Shown here: positions 1 through 6,613 of the stretch, in pieces | Numbering within the stretch: position 1 is the first letter of the stretch | How the letters are laid out: every line of letters begins with the position of its first letter | Assembly: GCA_030625685.1 (NCBI GenBank) | Contig: DAOUQJ010000001.1 | Span: 186,001 to 250,000 of the forward strand | Source of the DNA: Oscillospiraceae bacterium | GTDB lineage: Bacteria; Bacillota; Clostridia; Oscillospirales; Oscillospiraceae | Length of the DNA: 64,000 nt | Direction: 5' to 3' | Notes under the pieces: generated by a model | Databases searched by the model: none | Told to the model about the DNA's origin: nothing | What the model saw: the letters and a program-made list of their open reading frames with translations, nothing else | Program-made: the position numbers and the translations under genes

Positions 1-50
1 CACAGACTTTCCTCTTTTCCATTCAAAGAGTTATTCATTAAAATTCGCAT
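1..50 (-). CDS. Start of an unidentified gene running off the left edge
   Basis: On the minus strand an ATG at 50 follows a good ribosome binding site (GGAGG about 8 bases upstream). The frame MRILMNNSLNGKEESL stays open to the window edge. Only 16 codons are visible, so no family can be named. It is the same strand as the SLOG gene to its right and lies just beyond that gene's terminator. Confidence 0.35.
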   Translation of the reverse strand, partial: MRILMNNSLNGKEESL

Positions 51-84
51 TTTGCTCCTCCGTTCTTAATTTGGGGTATAAAAA

Positions 85-112
85 ATGAGCCACTTCATTT
101 GAAGTGACTCAT
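85..112 (-). terminator. Intrinsic terminator after the SLOG gene
   Basis: An inverted repeat (ATGAG-C-CACTTCA against TGAAGTG-A-CTCAT) sits 4 bases past the SLOG stop codon. On the minus strand it is followed by TTTTTTAT, the usual form of a rho-independent terminator. Confidence 0.7.
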
Positions 113-116
113 ACTG

Positions 117-623
117 CTAGTTTTCATATAGATTTGTAATTTCAAGGTTTTGTTTCTCAGCATAGTTTACGGTATATGCAGTTCCACCAAATCCGCCGTC
201 ATAGTAACAAATAAGCTTATTGCTACGGTCCACCATATATCGGTTTCTCTCATGATAACAGCCTTGCTTATAGCGTGTGTTTAAAGTGATAACATCATCA
301 CACTGAGCAAGGGTATCGTAATATATTTCTCGGTCTGATTCTTTCCAGTTTTTTGCCTGTTCCTCAAATGGTACGACTGCTATCAATCTAATTTTCTGGG
401 GATTGTGAAATTGAATCACATGTTTGCGTCTTAGCACTATGTCTGCACATAGCAAGTCAAATCCATAACACGCTCCGAAGTAAAATGTACGTACTCCATC
501 CTCAATCTCTTTTTCAATTTCCTTCCATAGTTTCACTTTTAGCTTTTCCATGTCTTCCTTTGATTTAGGTAGCTTTTCACTTCTATGACCGCTAAAGCAT
601 AGAGCATTTTCTTTTTTCTTCAT
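117..623 (-). CDS. SLOG-family (DUF1273-like) protein
   Basis: The 168-residue protein looks like a Rossmann-type SLOG fold of the DUF1273/YpsA group, related to the DprA and LOG proteins that bind nucleotides or their derivatives. Visible landmarks are the N-terminal strand and loop CFSGHRSEKLP (residues 9-19), the FYFGACYGFDLLCADIVL segment (about 47-64), the strand IRLIAVVPFEEQAKNW and a C-terminal YDGGFGGTAYTVNYA nucleotide-site-like loop. The start has AAAGGAGG nine bases upstream. Proteins of this type are common in mobile elements of Bacillota and are often proposed to sense nucleotide signals, but no substrate can be given here. It is divergent from the XRE gene at 727 and shares its operator region. 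Confidence 0.75.
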   Translation of the reverse strand: MKKKENALCFSGHRSEKLPKSKEDMEKLKVKLWKEIEKEIEDGVRTFYFGACYGFDLLCADIVLRRKHVIQFHNPQKIRLIAVVPFEEQAKNWKESDREIYYDTLAQCDDVITLNTRYKQGCYHERNRYMVDRSNKLICYYDGGFGGTAYTVNYAEKQNLEITNLYEN

Positions 624-645
624 AGTTTTATGCCTCCTTTATAAT

Positions 646-698
646 ACTATATACATAGTATCTATTTATATGTATATAGTCAACATGTAATATTACAT
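646..698. promoter_or_regulatory. Dyad operator region between SLOG gene and XRE gene
   Basis: Two perfect dyads lie in the divergent intergenic region. The first has 12-base arms (ACTATATACATA at 646-657 and TATGTATATAGT at 669-680) and the second is the 14-base palindrome ATGTAATATTACAT at 685-698. They share the half-site ATGTA/TACAT. Dyads of this type next to an XRE gene usually are its own binding sites. It is inferred that the XRE protein controls both genes. Confidence 0.55.
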
Positions 699-726
699 AT
701 AGAATAGTTGTAAAGAGGTGGTTAAT

Positions 727-969
727 ATGAACAATAGCAACTCAATTTTTGAAATTAAGGATTACGGAAAAATAAGCTTTCATGTAAAAGAAATCATGGA
801 CAGCAAAGATATGAGCAGAAGTAGGTTAGCTAAACTTGCCAACATTCGTTTTGAAGTAGCTGATAAATGGTACAAGGGAAATATTGAGCGTATGGATATT
901 GATGTACTTACTCGTATCTGCTTTGTTTTGGATTGCGAACTTTCTGATTTAATGACCTATTCCAAGTAG
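727..969 (+). CDS. XRE-family helix-turn-helix regulator (small, Cro/CI type)
   Basis: The 80-residue protein is nearly all one helix-turn-helix domain. It shows the pattern MDSKDMSRSRLAKLANIRF (helices 1-2), a recognition helix near VADKWYKGNIERM, and the closing LTRICFVLDCELSDLMTY typical of Cro/CI-type regulators of Bacillota mobile elements. The ATG at 727 is preferred over the GTG at 718 because AAAGAGG lies nine bases upstream of it. The gene faces the dyads at 646-698, so autoregulation is likely but inferred. Confidence 0.8.
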   Translation: MNNSNSIFEIKDYGKISFHVKEIMDSKDMSRSRLAKLANIRFEVADKWYKGNIERMDIDVLTRICFVLDCELSDLMTYSK

Positions 970-1024
970 TATTTAGAGTCTGTTGTTACAGGATCTTTTT
1001 TACTGCATTAAATGAAAAAACTTT

Positions 1025-1132
1025 TCATACAATCAATCCTTTCCCTCGCTTAGTAAGGTTTGGCACGAGCACCATCATCTGCTCAAACTCCTGTAATCTT
1101 GTACCGTACTTTAGTAATTTTGACATTCTCAT
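1025..1132 (-). CDS. Small 35-residue protein of unknown function
   Basis: A minus-strand frame starts at an ATG (1132) behind GAAAGGAAAG and runs 35 codons to a TGA. The peptide begins MRMSKLLKYGTRLQEFEQMM and has a basic C-terminus (NLTKRGKG). It lies between the XRE gene and a large terminator hairpin. I do not recognise it. It could be a genuine small protein or the 5' remnant of a longer gene. Confidence 0.4.
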   Translation of the reverse strand: MRMSKLLKYGTRLQEFEQMMVLVPNLTKRGKGLIV

Positions 1133-1161
1133 CTTTCCTTTCTTTTTGTTTTTGGGGATAA

Positions 1162-1214
1162 AAAATAGGCTAAGTCTTAGGTCATTTAAATTGACCTAAG
1201 ACTTAGCCTATTTT
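1162..1214 (-). terminator. Long perfect hairpin, terminator-like on the minus strand
   Basis: Two perfect 23-base arms (1162-1184 and 1192-1214) enclose a 7-base loop. On the minus strand the stem is followed by TTTTTTATCCCC. The flank GGGG-ATAAAAAA beside it also appears next to the terminator at 85-112, so the two sites may be related. The stem is longer than an ordinary terminator needs. Confidence 0.6.
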
Positions 1215-1295
1215 CATTTACATATTCAGTTTCGATATGACATCGATAAGCTCACAAAATATAAATTATCTCCGCTGAAATATCAATTCTGAGTA

Positions 1296-1352
1296 TAAGC
1301 ATACTGCGAAGCTTACCGTTTTAGAAAAGTGTCACAGTTTACTCATAATAAG
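1296..1352 (-). repeat. Intergenic repeat copy A
   Basis: This stretch matches copy B at 4005-4062 over about 57 bases, with roughly three quarters of positions identical by eye. Shared blocks include CGAAGCT and CACAGTTT-x-CTCATAAT. It lies 12 bases past the stop codon of the gene at 1364-1774. Confidence 0.6.
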
Positions 1353-1363
1353 CAGTTGGCAAG

Positions 1364-1774
1364 CTAATCAGTTGTAAAAGAATACTCCGAAACCATGCCA
1401 TCGGAAAAATTGATCAACAACCATTGACTATCAATTTTAAATAATTGGCCGTCCATTCCTAAGCAATAGACAAATCTATTATCTGCACTGAAGTATCCTG
1501 TGTTGTTATCATTTTGGCCAAGCAAAGCAATGATTTCAGATTCCTTCATGCCAATAAGTTCATGTTTTTCAATCATATCACTAACTATCCGAGCACGGTG
1601 CTCCGGAGCAGTGGTCCATTTTTTTGTGCTGAATGAGTGTTGAAATTTATATATAAAGATTGCACTTATTAAAAATAAGAGACAGAACAGCATTATTCCA
1701 AAAACAATGTAATTAGCACGCTTTGCTTTCGAAATCTCTTTCTGTATCTGTTCATGTGTTAACTGTTCTTTCAT
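1364..1774 (-). CDS. Membrane-anchored protein with a BamE/SmpA-like C-terminal domain
   Basis: The 136-residue protein has a short cytoplasmic N-terminus, one membrane segment (about residues 21-42, IVFGIMLFCLLFLISAIFIY) and an external domain. That domain has the pattern GMKESEIIALLGQND followed by two strands ending WLLINFSDGMVSEYSF, as in the SmpA/BamE or BLIP-like fold. This fold match is by pattern only and the function is unknown. AGGAGAT lies just upstream of the ATG. Repeat copy A follows the stop. Confidence 0.6.
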   Translation of the reverse strand: MKEQLTHEQIQKEISKAKRANYIVFGIMLFCLLFLISAIFIYKFQHSFSTKKWTTAPEHRARIVSDMIEKHELIGMKESEIIALLGQNDNNTGYFSADNRFVYCLGMDGQLFKIDSQWLLINFSDGMVSEYSFTTD

Positions 1775-1863
1775 GCCGATCTCCTAATAAACATACTGAG
1801 TAATTCAATTATTCACGCATAAGCATAGCTGGTTATTTGGTAGTAATGAGATTCACATTAACA

Positions 1864-2007
1864 TTAGGCTAGTGCCTTATTTATTTTATTAATTAGTTTT
1901 TCTGTTTGCGTAATTTCATTATCTGTGAGGTCATTGAGTTCGTGATCTCTTGACCATCGAAAAAAGCTTTTGCTAAATGACCCTCGCCAGCTCTTTCTGA
2001 CACATAG
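1864..2007 (-). pseudogene. C-terminal remnant of an unidentified gene
   Basis: A minus-strand frame without a start codon ends at 1864 and reads RKSWRGSFSKSFFRWSRD followed by an acidic helix LTDNEITQTEKLINKINKAL. The helix has ordinary protein-like composition. The frame is closed upstream by a TAA at 2008-2010. It looks like the 3' end of a truncated gene, but the stretch is short and may be chance. Confidence 0.35.
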
Positions 2008-2153
2008 TTACGCTGAGCAAACTAGTTCAGTTATAGAAGGTTTCTACATAATCAAAGATAGATGAATTGGCCTGATTGACACACAATCATCTTTCGTATC
2101 TTTCTGATCGACTCGTACTTAAATGTCTCATGCGAAACTAGTGTTTTTTCTTA

Positions 2154-3758
2154 TTACGACTCTTTTGTCCAATTAGAGCCATTGTACAAGTAAGTGCCTG
2201 CTCCTCCTGCATCTGAGTTGTAAACGTCTATAAACGCATCATCAAACGCACCATCACCAATACTTGTGATGCTATTTGGAACGGTAATGCTAATCAGACT
2301 TTTGCAACCTTGGAACGCACCATCACCAATACTGGTAACGCTATCGGGAATGGTAATGCTAATCAGGCTTTCACAATAAGCAAATGCACCACTACCAATA
2401 CTTATGATGCTATTTGGAACGGTAATGCTAATCAGACTTTTGCAACCTTCGAACGCACCATCACCAATACTGGTAACGCTATTTGGAATGATATATTCTC
2501 CTATTTTTCCGCCAGGACATTGTACAAGATATTTTCCATCATCCTTAAACAGAGCTCCATCCTCACTTTGATATGCCCTGTTCTTCTCATCGACAATAAT
2601 TTTGCTAAGCTTTGCACAACAAGAAAACGCACCGTCACCAATACTGGTAACGCTATCGGGAATGGTAATGCTCGTCAAGCTTGGACAATATTTGAACGCC
2701 CAATGACCAATACTCGTGACGCTATCGGGAATGGTAATGCTCGTCAGACTTTCACAATCATAGAACGCACTATCACCAATACTCGTGACGCCATTTGGAA
2801 TGGCAATACTCGTCAGACTTTCACAACCTGTGAACGCACCATCACCAATACTGGTAACGCTATTTGGAATGATATATTCTCCTATTTTTCCGCCAGGACA
2901 TTGTACAATATATTTTCCATCATCCTTAAACAGCACTCCATCCTCACTTTGATATGCCTTGTTTTTCTCATCGACAATAATTTTGCTAAGCTTTGCACAA
3001 CAAGAAAACGCACCATCACCAATACTGGTAACGCTATTTGGAATGGTAATGCTCGTCAGACTTGAACAATATTCGAATGCCCAATGACCAATACTCGTGA
3101 CGCTATCGGGAATAGTAATGTTCGTCAGACTTTCACAATCACAGAACACATCATCACCAATACTCGTAACGCCATTTGGAATGGCAATGCTCGTCAGACT
3201 TTCACAACCTGTGAACGCACCATCACCAATACTTTCAACGCCTTCAGGAATGGTAATGCTGATCAGACTAGGACAACCTTCGAACGCCCTATTTCCAATA
3301 CTAGTCACACGAATACCATTCATTTTATCTGGTATCACTAAAGCGTTTGGTAGAGTGCCGGTATAACCTTTTATAACGCCTTCTTCTGTTATTATTAGCG
3401 GATGGTTATTCTCTTCTGTTGTTGCCAGCGGAGGGTTACTCTCTTCTGCTGTTGTCAGCGGAGCGTTATTCTCTTCTGTTATTGTCAGCGGAGAGTTACT
3501 ATCTTCTGCTGTTGTCAGCGGTGAGTTATTCTCTTCTGTTATTGTCAGCGAAGAGTTACTATCTTCTGCTGTTGTCAGCGGAGAGTCATTCTCTTCTGTT
3601 ATCGTCAGCGGAGGGTTACTCTCTTCTGTTATTGTCAGCGGAGATTCATTCTCTTCTATTGTTGTTAGCGGAGAGTTATTCTTTTCGACGGAACTGCATG
3701 AGCAAAGACCAAGAACCATGATTAATACTAAAAACAGGAATGCTATTGTTCTTTTCAT
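2154..3758 (-). CDS. BspA-like leucine-rich repeat surface lipoprotein
   Basis: The 534-residue protein starts with a signal peptide ending in a lipobox-like LCSC (cysteine about residue 21). About ten decapeptide repeats follow, of the form NSPLTTAEDS or NSPLTITEEN (residues 27-128). The rest is an array of 23-residue LRR_5 repeats with the consensus SIGDGAFxGCESLTSITIPNSVT, interrupted twice by a SEDGxLFKDDGKY insert. BspA-type proteins are surface-exposed and in several species bind host or matrix proteins; here only a surface location is inferred. The protein ends in a short non-repeat tail. Nothing else is co-oriented close enough to form an operon. Confidence 0.85.
   Translation of the reverse strand: MKRTIAFLFLVLIMVLGLCSCSSVEKNNSPLTTIEENESPLTITEESNPPLTITEENDSPLTTAEDSNSSLTITEENNSPLTTAEDSNSPLTITEENNAPLTTAEESNPPLATTEENNHPLIITEEGVIKGYTGTLPNALVIPDKMNGIRVTSIGNRAFEGCPSLISITIPEGVESIGDGAFTGCESLTSIAIPNGVTSIGDDVFCDCESLTNITIPDSVTSIGHWAFEYCSSLTSITIPNSVTSIGDGAFSCCAKLSKIIVDEKNKAYQSEDGVLFKDDGKYIVQCPGGKIGEYIIPNSVTSIGDGAFTGCESLTSIAIPNGVTSIGDSAFYDCESLTSITIPDSVTSIGHWAFKYCPSLTSITIPDSVTSIGDGAFSCCAKLSKIIVDEKNRAYQSEDGALFKDDGKYLVQCPGGKIGEYIIPNSVTSIGDGAFEGCKSLISITVPNSIISIGSGAFAYCESLISITIPDSVTSIGDGAFQGCKSLISITVPNSITSIGDGAFDDAFIDVYNSDAGGAGTYLYNGSNWTKES
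2462..3223 (-). repeat. Tandem 381-base duplication inside the BspA-like gene
   Basis: Two near-identical blocks with an offset of 381 bases (127 codons) cover four LRR_5 repeats plus the SEDGxLFKDDGKY insert. The landmark GGAATGATATATTCTCC occurs at about 2485 and again 381 bases later. Few substitutions separate the copies, which suggests a fairly recent duplication. Confidence 0.75.
3377..3680 (-). repeat. 30-base tandem repeats encoding decapeptides
   Basis: About ten in-frame 30-base units encode variants of NSPLTxxEEN after the lipobox of the BspA-like protein. On the plus strand they appear as the recurring GTCAGCGGAG block. They probably form a flexible stalk between the membrane anchor and the LRR domain. 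Confidence 0.75.
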
Positions 3759-4004
3759 ACGTATTTCTCCTTTTTTACTATTGGTGGCCAGCCTTTATTT
3801 GAGATAGCCGCTCAATTGTGTGAATTGTGTGAATTGTGGATTGGTCATCAATCATCTGTTTCAGAGTTTACATCGACAGTTCTTTTCTGCAACTAGGAAA
3901 ATTACATCTATTTGCAGATCTACCCATAGCATTTTCCTGATTTTCACTGATCTCCCCATGCCTGCCCTCCAATTGTAATATCTATGTAATGTGAAGTTTC
4001 GATA

Positions 4005-4062
4005 TTAAACATAATGCGAAGCTAATCGACTTAGCAGAGTATCACAGTTTGCTCATAATGGG
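4005..4062 (-). repeat. Intergenic repeat copy B
   Basis: This is the clearest copy of the repeat family, with TAAACATAATGCGAAGCTAA at one end and CACAGTTTGCTCATAATG at the other. An inner dyad GCTAA-GTCGA-TTAGC is visible on the minus strand. It lies 56 bases past the stop of the small membrane protein gene at 4119. Confidence 0.65.
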
Positions 4063-4118
4063 AGAGCAGCAGTCCTTGCCCAACCGAAGATAATGCCCAT
4101 TTAGACCATCTTTACTTA

Positions 4119-4277
4119 TCAGTCTGGGATAAATAGTCCTACTATAGTAACAATGACACCAAAGGGAAACCCGTATCCGCCTATTACAAGAAAAATACTC
4201 CCCATCTCCTCATTCATTAGATATAAACAAATTAGACACATTAGCAACCCTGTAAGCATGGTTTTAATTGAATTCAT
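4119..4277 (-). CDS. Small (52-residue) membrane protein
   Basis: An excellent ribosome binding site (AGGAGGG, eight bases before the ATG) precedes a 52-codon frame that begins MNSIKTMLTGLLMCLICLYL. Two hydrophobic segments (about residues 6-20 and 25-49) flank a short acidic MNEEMG turn, so it should be a two-pass membrane hairpin. I do not recognise a family. The strong translation signal and clean hydrophobic pattern support a real gene. It is the same strand as DUF503, with repeat copy C between them and copy B downstream. Confidence 0.65.
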   Translation of the reverse strand: MNSIKTMLTGLLMCLICLYLMNEEMGSIFLVIGGYGFPFGVIVTIVGLFIPD

Positions 4278-4332
4278 TATAATACCCTCCTAGGAAAATG
4301 CAAATAATATGATTTGTTGGTAAGTATGCTAA

Positions 4333-4382
4333 TAAACATTAAGCGAAGCTCAACAAGTAAGCCTAAGAGCATGCTCAATAAG
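4333..4382 (-). repeat. Intergenic repeat copy C (shorter)
   Basis: It starts TAAACATTAAGCGAAGCT, matching copies A, B and D, and ends GCTCAATAAG. The middle is diverged or partly deleted. It lies 11 bases past the DUF503 stop codon. Confidence 0.5.
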
Positions 4383-4393
4383 GAGCGGTCTGC

Positions 4394-4675
4394 TTATCTA
4401 ACTTCGCGCTGGACGTCAATGATTTCAGCGTCAGTATTGTGCTCAATAAATGTTAGTATCGAATCAACCATACTGTCCGCATGCGATACATTACTGGAGA
4501 CACAGGCCAGTCCAAGCACAATCGTCTGATGCATATCTTGCTCGCCTACCTCAGCTATCGAAACATTGAATTTGTTCCTTGTTTTAGTAATTAAGCTTTT
4601 TACCACCATACGTTTCTCTTTTAAAGAATGAACCCACGGCGCATAAAGCTTAATAGTTGTAGTTTCAATGATCAT
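4394..4675 (-). CDS. DUF503 (YlxP-like) protein
   Basis: The 93-residue protein matches DUF503 along its whole length. The hallmark WVHSLKEKRMVVKSLITKTR occupies residues 14-33 and is followed by the NKFNVSIAEVGEQDMHQ segment. The family is a small ferredoxin-like fold, often found near rbfA and truB in Bacillota, of unknown function. Here it is away from that context, between two repeat copies, which suggests an extra or moved copy. Confidence 0.8.
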   Translation of the reverse strand: MIIETTTIKLYAPWVHSLKEKRMVVKSLITKTRNKFNVSIAEVGEQDMHQTIVLGLACVSSNVSHADSMVDSILTFIEHNTDAEIIDVQREVR

Positions 4676-4733
4676 ATTCTACCCGTTCCTTTCGTTGTGC
4701 TCAAAGAGGTGTGGAACCGTCATGTGTTATTAT

Positions 4734-4791
4734 TAAACATAACGGGAAGTTAGCGTTATTCTCAGTAGTTTACCAGCAAAGTTTCTCATCC
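4734..4791 (-). repeat. Intergenic repeat copy D
   Basis: It reads TAAACATAACGGGAAGTTAG at one end and CAAAGTTTCTCAT at the other, aligning with copy B. It lies 15 bases past the stop of the lipoprotein gene at 4806. An AACG/CGTT dyad replaces the one in copy B. Confidence 0.55.
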
Positions 4792-4805
4792 ATATATCAT
4801 AAAAT

Positions 4806-5777
4806 TTATTGCTCAATAAGCATAAGTGCTCCGTCTTCAGGATCTTCGGCAATCATATATTGGTGCCTTGTACCAGTCTGATCTGTATATGAAATGCTAT
4901 ATGATGGAAGATCGGGAAGAATAAGTGTTAGAACTAAAGGCTTTTCAGGTGTTATCGTAGGTATCGTATAAAGCTCGATAGCTTCGCTATTTTCTTCTGC
5001 TAATCCAATTGGTTTTGCTGATATTGTAACATTTTCCAATGGGTTTATTGGCAATATTAAAATATCGTTACCACCTTCACTAATAACATATTTAATAGCG
5101 TTATATTGTTCTAGCTGTTCTTTTGTTACATAATCAATAAAAATTTGTTGTTTAAATCCAGCATCCTCGGGTTTAAAACTATAGTTATAAAATATATCTC
5201 CGCTTGGTGATGCAACGCAAATCTCCTCATTGTTATTGACATAAGCCGAGGAATAACCAGTTATGTAGTTTTCCATATTAAAAGCTATATCTTGGTCCGC
5301 ATCAAAACTAAATACAAAAATGGATAATGTCTTTTTTTTATCACCACAAGCAATTACAACTTCCTCTATCCCATCATTATTAAAGTCATAACAAGCAATT
5401 TGATATGTATAGGAAGGTTTTGCAAAGCCATAGTCATCAAACACACTTGAGTCAAGATTGTTTGCAAAATTAATGCCCTCAGAATTAATAATTGCATATA
5501 GTTTAGTGCCGTTTGGATTATCCCTTGCTATATAAAACTCGGCCTCAATCTCATCAGAAAGCATAACATTCATATTTGCTTCTTCGCCATCAAGTATCTC
5601 TTGTCCTGTTAACTCAATTGTATTGAAATCTGGTGCCTCAAAAATGTGCGTTTGAACTTGTGGTTCTATTGAAGGTTGTGGGTTTTCAATTGATGGTGTA
5701 GTGTTTGTTTCATTGTTGCAGCCTACTAATATACAAGCGATAATCGCAACTAATAGACATTTTTTTAAGTTATTCAT
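4806..5777 (-). CDS. Secreted lipoprotein of unknown function
   Basis: The 323-residue protein has a clear lipoprotein signal: two lysines, a hydrophobic stretch and LVGC with the cysteine at residue 20. A Thr/Pro/Gln-rich linker follows. The next section (about residues 100-165) contains YDFNNDGIEEVVIACGD, an FG-GAP or VCBS-like calcium-loop motif found in beta-propeller proteins. No enzyme motif is visible. The ATG at 5777 is chosen over one 24 bases upstream because AAGGAG lies seven bases before it. It is probably an exported surface protein. Confidence 0.7.
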   Translation of the reverse strand: MNNLKKCLLVAIIACILVGCNNETNTTPSIENPQPSIEPQVQTHIFEAPDFNTIELTGQEILDGEEANMNVMLSDEIEAEFYIARDNPNGTKLYAIINSEGINFANNLDSSVFDDYGFAKPSYTYQIACYDFNNDGIEEVVIACGDKKKTLSIFVFSFDADQDIAFNMENYITGYSSAYVNNNEEICVASPSGDIFYNYSFKPEDAGFKQQIFIDYVTKEQLEQYNAIKYVISEGGNDILILPINPLENVTISAKPIGLAEENSEAIELYTIPTITPEKPLVLTLILPDLPSYSISYTDQTGTRHQYMIAEDPEDGALMLIEQ

Positions 5778-5801
5778 ACATATTCTCCTTATTCTAATCA
5801 A

Positions 5802-6569
5802 GTTTTATAAGTAAAGGTAAAAATTTTGCTATTATGGTAACGGTAATGTATATGCTTTTTCTTTAGCTAATTAATGATAAGGCTAACAATTCAAAACCAA
5901 CTATCTCTCGTTGCTTAGTTTATAACACTTTACCCATAAACTAGAGCCTCCTCTTTATATTAGTGCCCAGACTAATGACAATTTGCAAAAATAGACGTTC
6001 GGCGTTTAGATATAGCACGAAACTGCTGACGCGGTGGTTATCTATTTAAAACACATATTGTTCTATTAAATCAGCTGCAATTGCGGCATCCTCAGAAAGT
6101 TGTTTTAGACTGAAATTATCAGCTCCAGTTAAAGCTGGGAGTTCTTTACGAAGTATTCAATTGTAATTTGCGATTTCTTTTTACCAGCATCTCTATGGAA
6201 TGTTAGTCTATGTATGCGAGTTGTAATGAATGACTTTTTGTAATAAACTTATTACTTTATCTCTCTAATAATTACTCACTTTAAACTTTCCTGCTAAACT
6301 GCGAACTGCCCATTATTGCTATTACACGCAGCAGACCAGACTTAGTGCGGCGAATAGAATTCTTGCTGATACGCGCCATTATTAGCTAACATTTCTAATC
6401 AAATCTACTTTTCCTGTTATTTCTACAATTTTCTTGCATATTATACTATACCATCCTGTAATGGTAATATCAACCAACAATTAATCTAGGAAGCCCCTGC
6501 ACATAATTCACGACCTTCCTTTTGCAATTTATTAATTTATCCCTGGTTAATATCAAATGTCGTAACACA
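5802..6569. other. Gap with degenerate sequence and one gene-end remnant
   Basis: No intact gene is visible. On the minus strand, 6046-6156 reads LRKELPALTGADNFSLKQLS and continues EDAAIAADLIEQYVF to a stop. This looks like the C-terminal end of a lost gene, but there is no start codon. A weak, partial match to the intergenic repeat lies near 5892-5945. The rest shows no convincing signal. Confidence 0.4.
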
Positions 6570-6571
6570 AA

Positions 6572-6613
6572 AACAGCTCCTTAACTTGGCTATACCCAAG
6601 TTAAGGAGCTGTT
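6572..6613 (-). terminator. Perfect terminator hairpin facing against the adjacent gene
   Basis: Perfect 18-base arms (6572-6589 and 6596-6613) with a 6-base loop are followed on the minus strand by TTTTTGTGTT. It would terminate a minus-strand gene coming from the right, yet the gene to the right is on the plus strand. It therefore looks like a relic of a lost minus-strand gene or of an inserted element. Confidence 0.65.

Noticed and set aside
3377-3680. Regular 30-base repeats as a possible CRISPR array
   Set aside because: The units are directly tandem without unique spacers, vary at codon third positions and lie in frame within a surface protein gene.
2310-3721. Long plus-strand open frames across the BspA-like gene
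   Set aside because: They are mirror frames of the repetitive minus-strand gene; their composition (TNTGNA-type repeats) follows the repeat, with no ribosome binding sites.
1296-4791. Calling the repeats integron attC sites
   Set aside because: No convincing pair of GTTRRRY and RYYYAAC core boxes frames the copies and no integron integrase is visible, so only a cassette-like layout is claimed.
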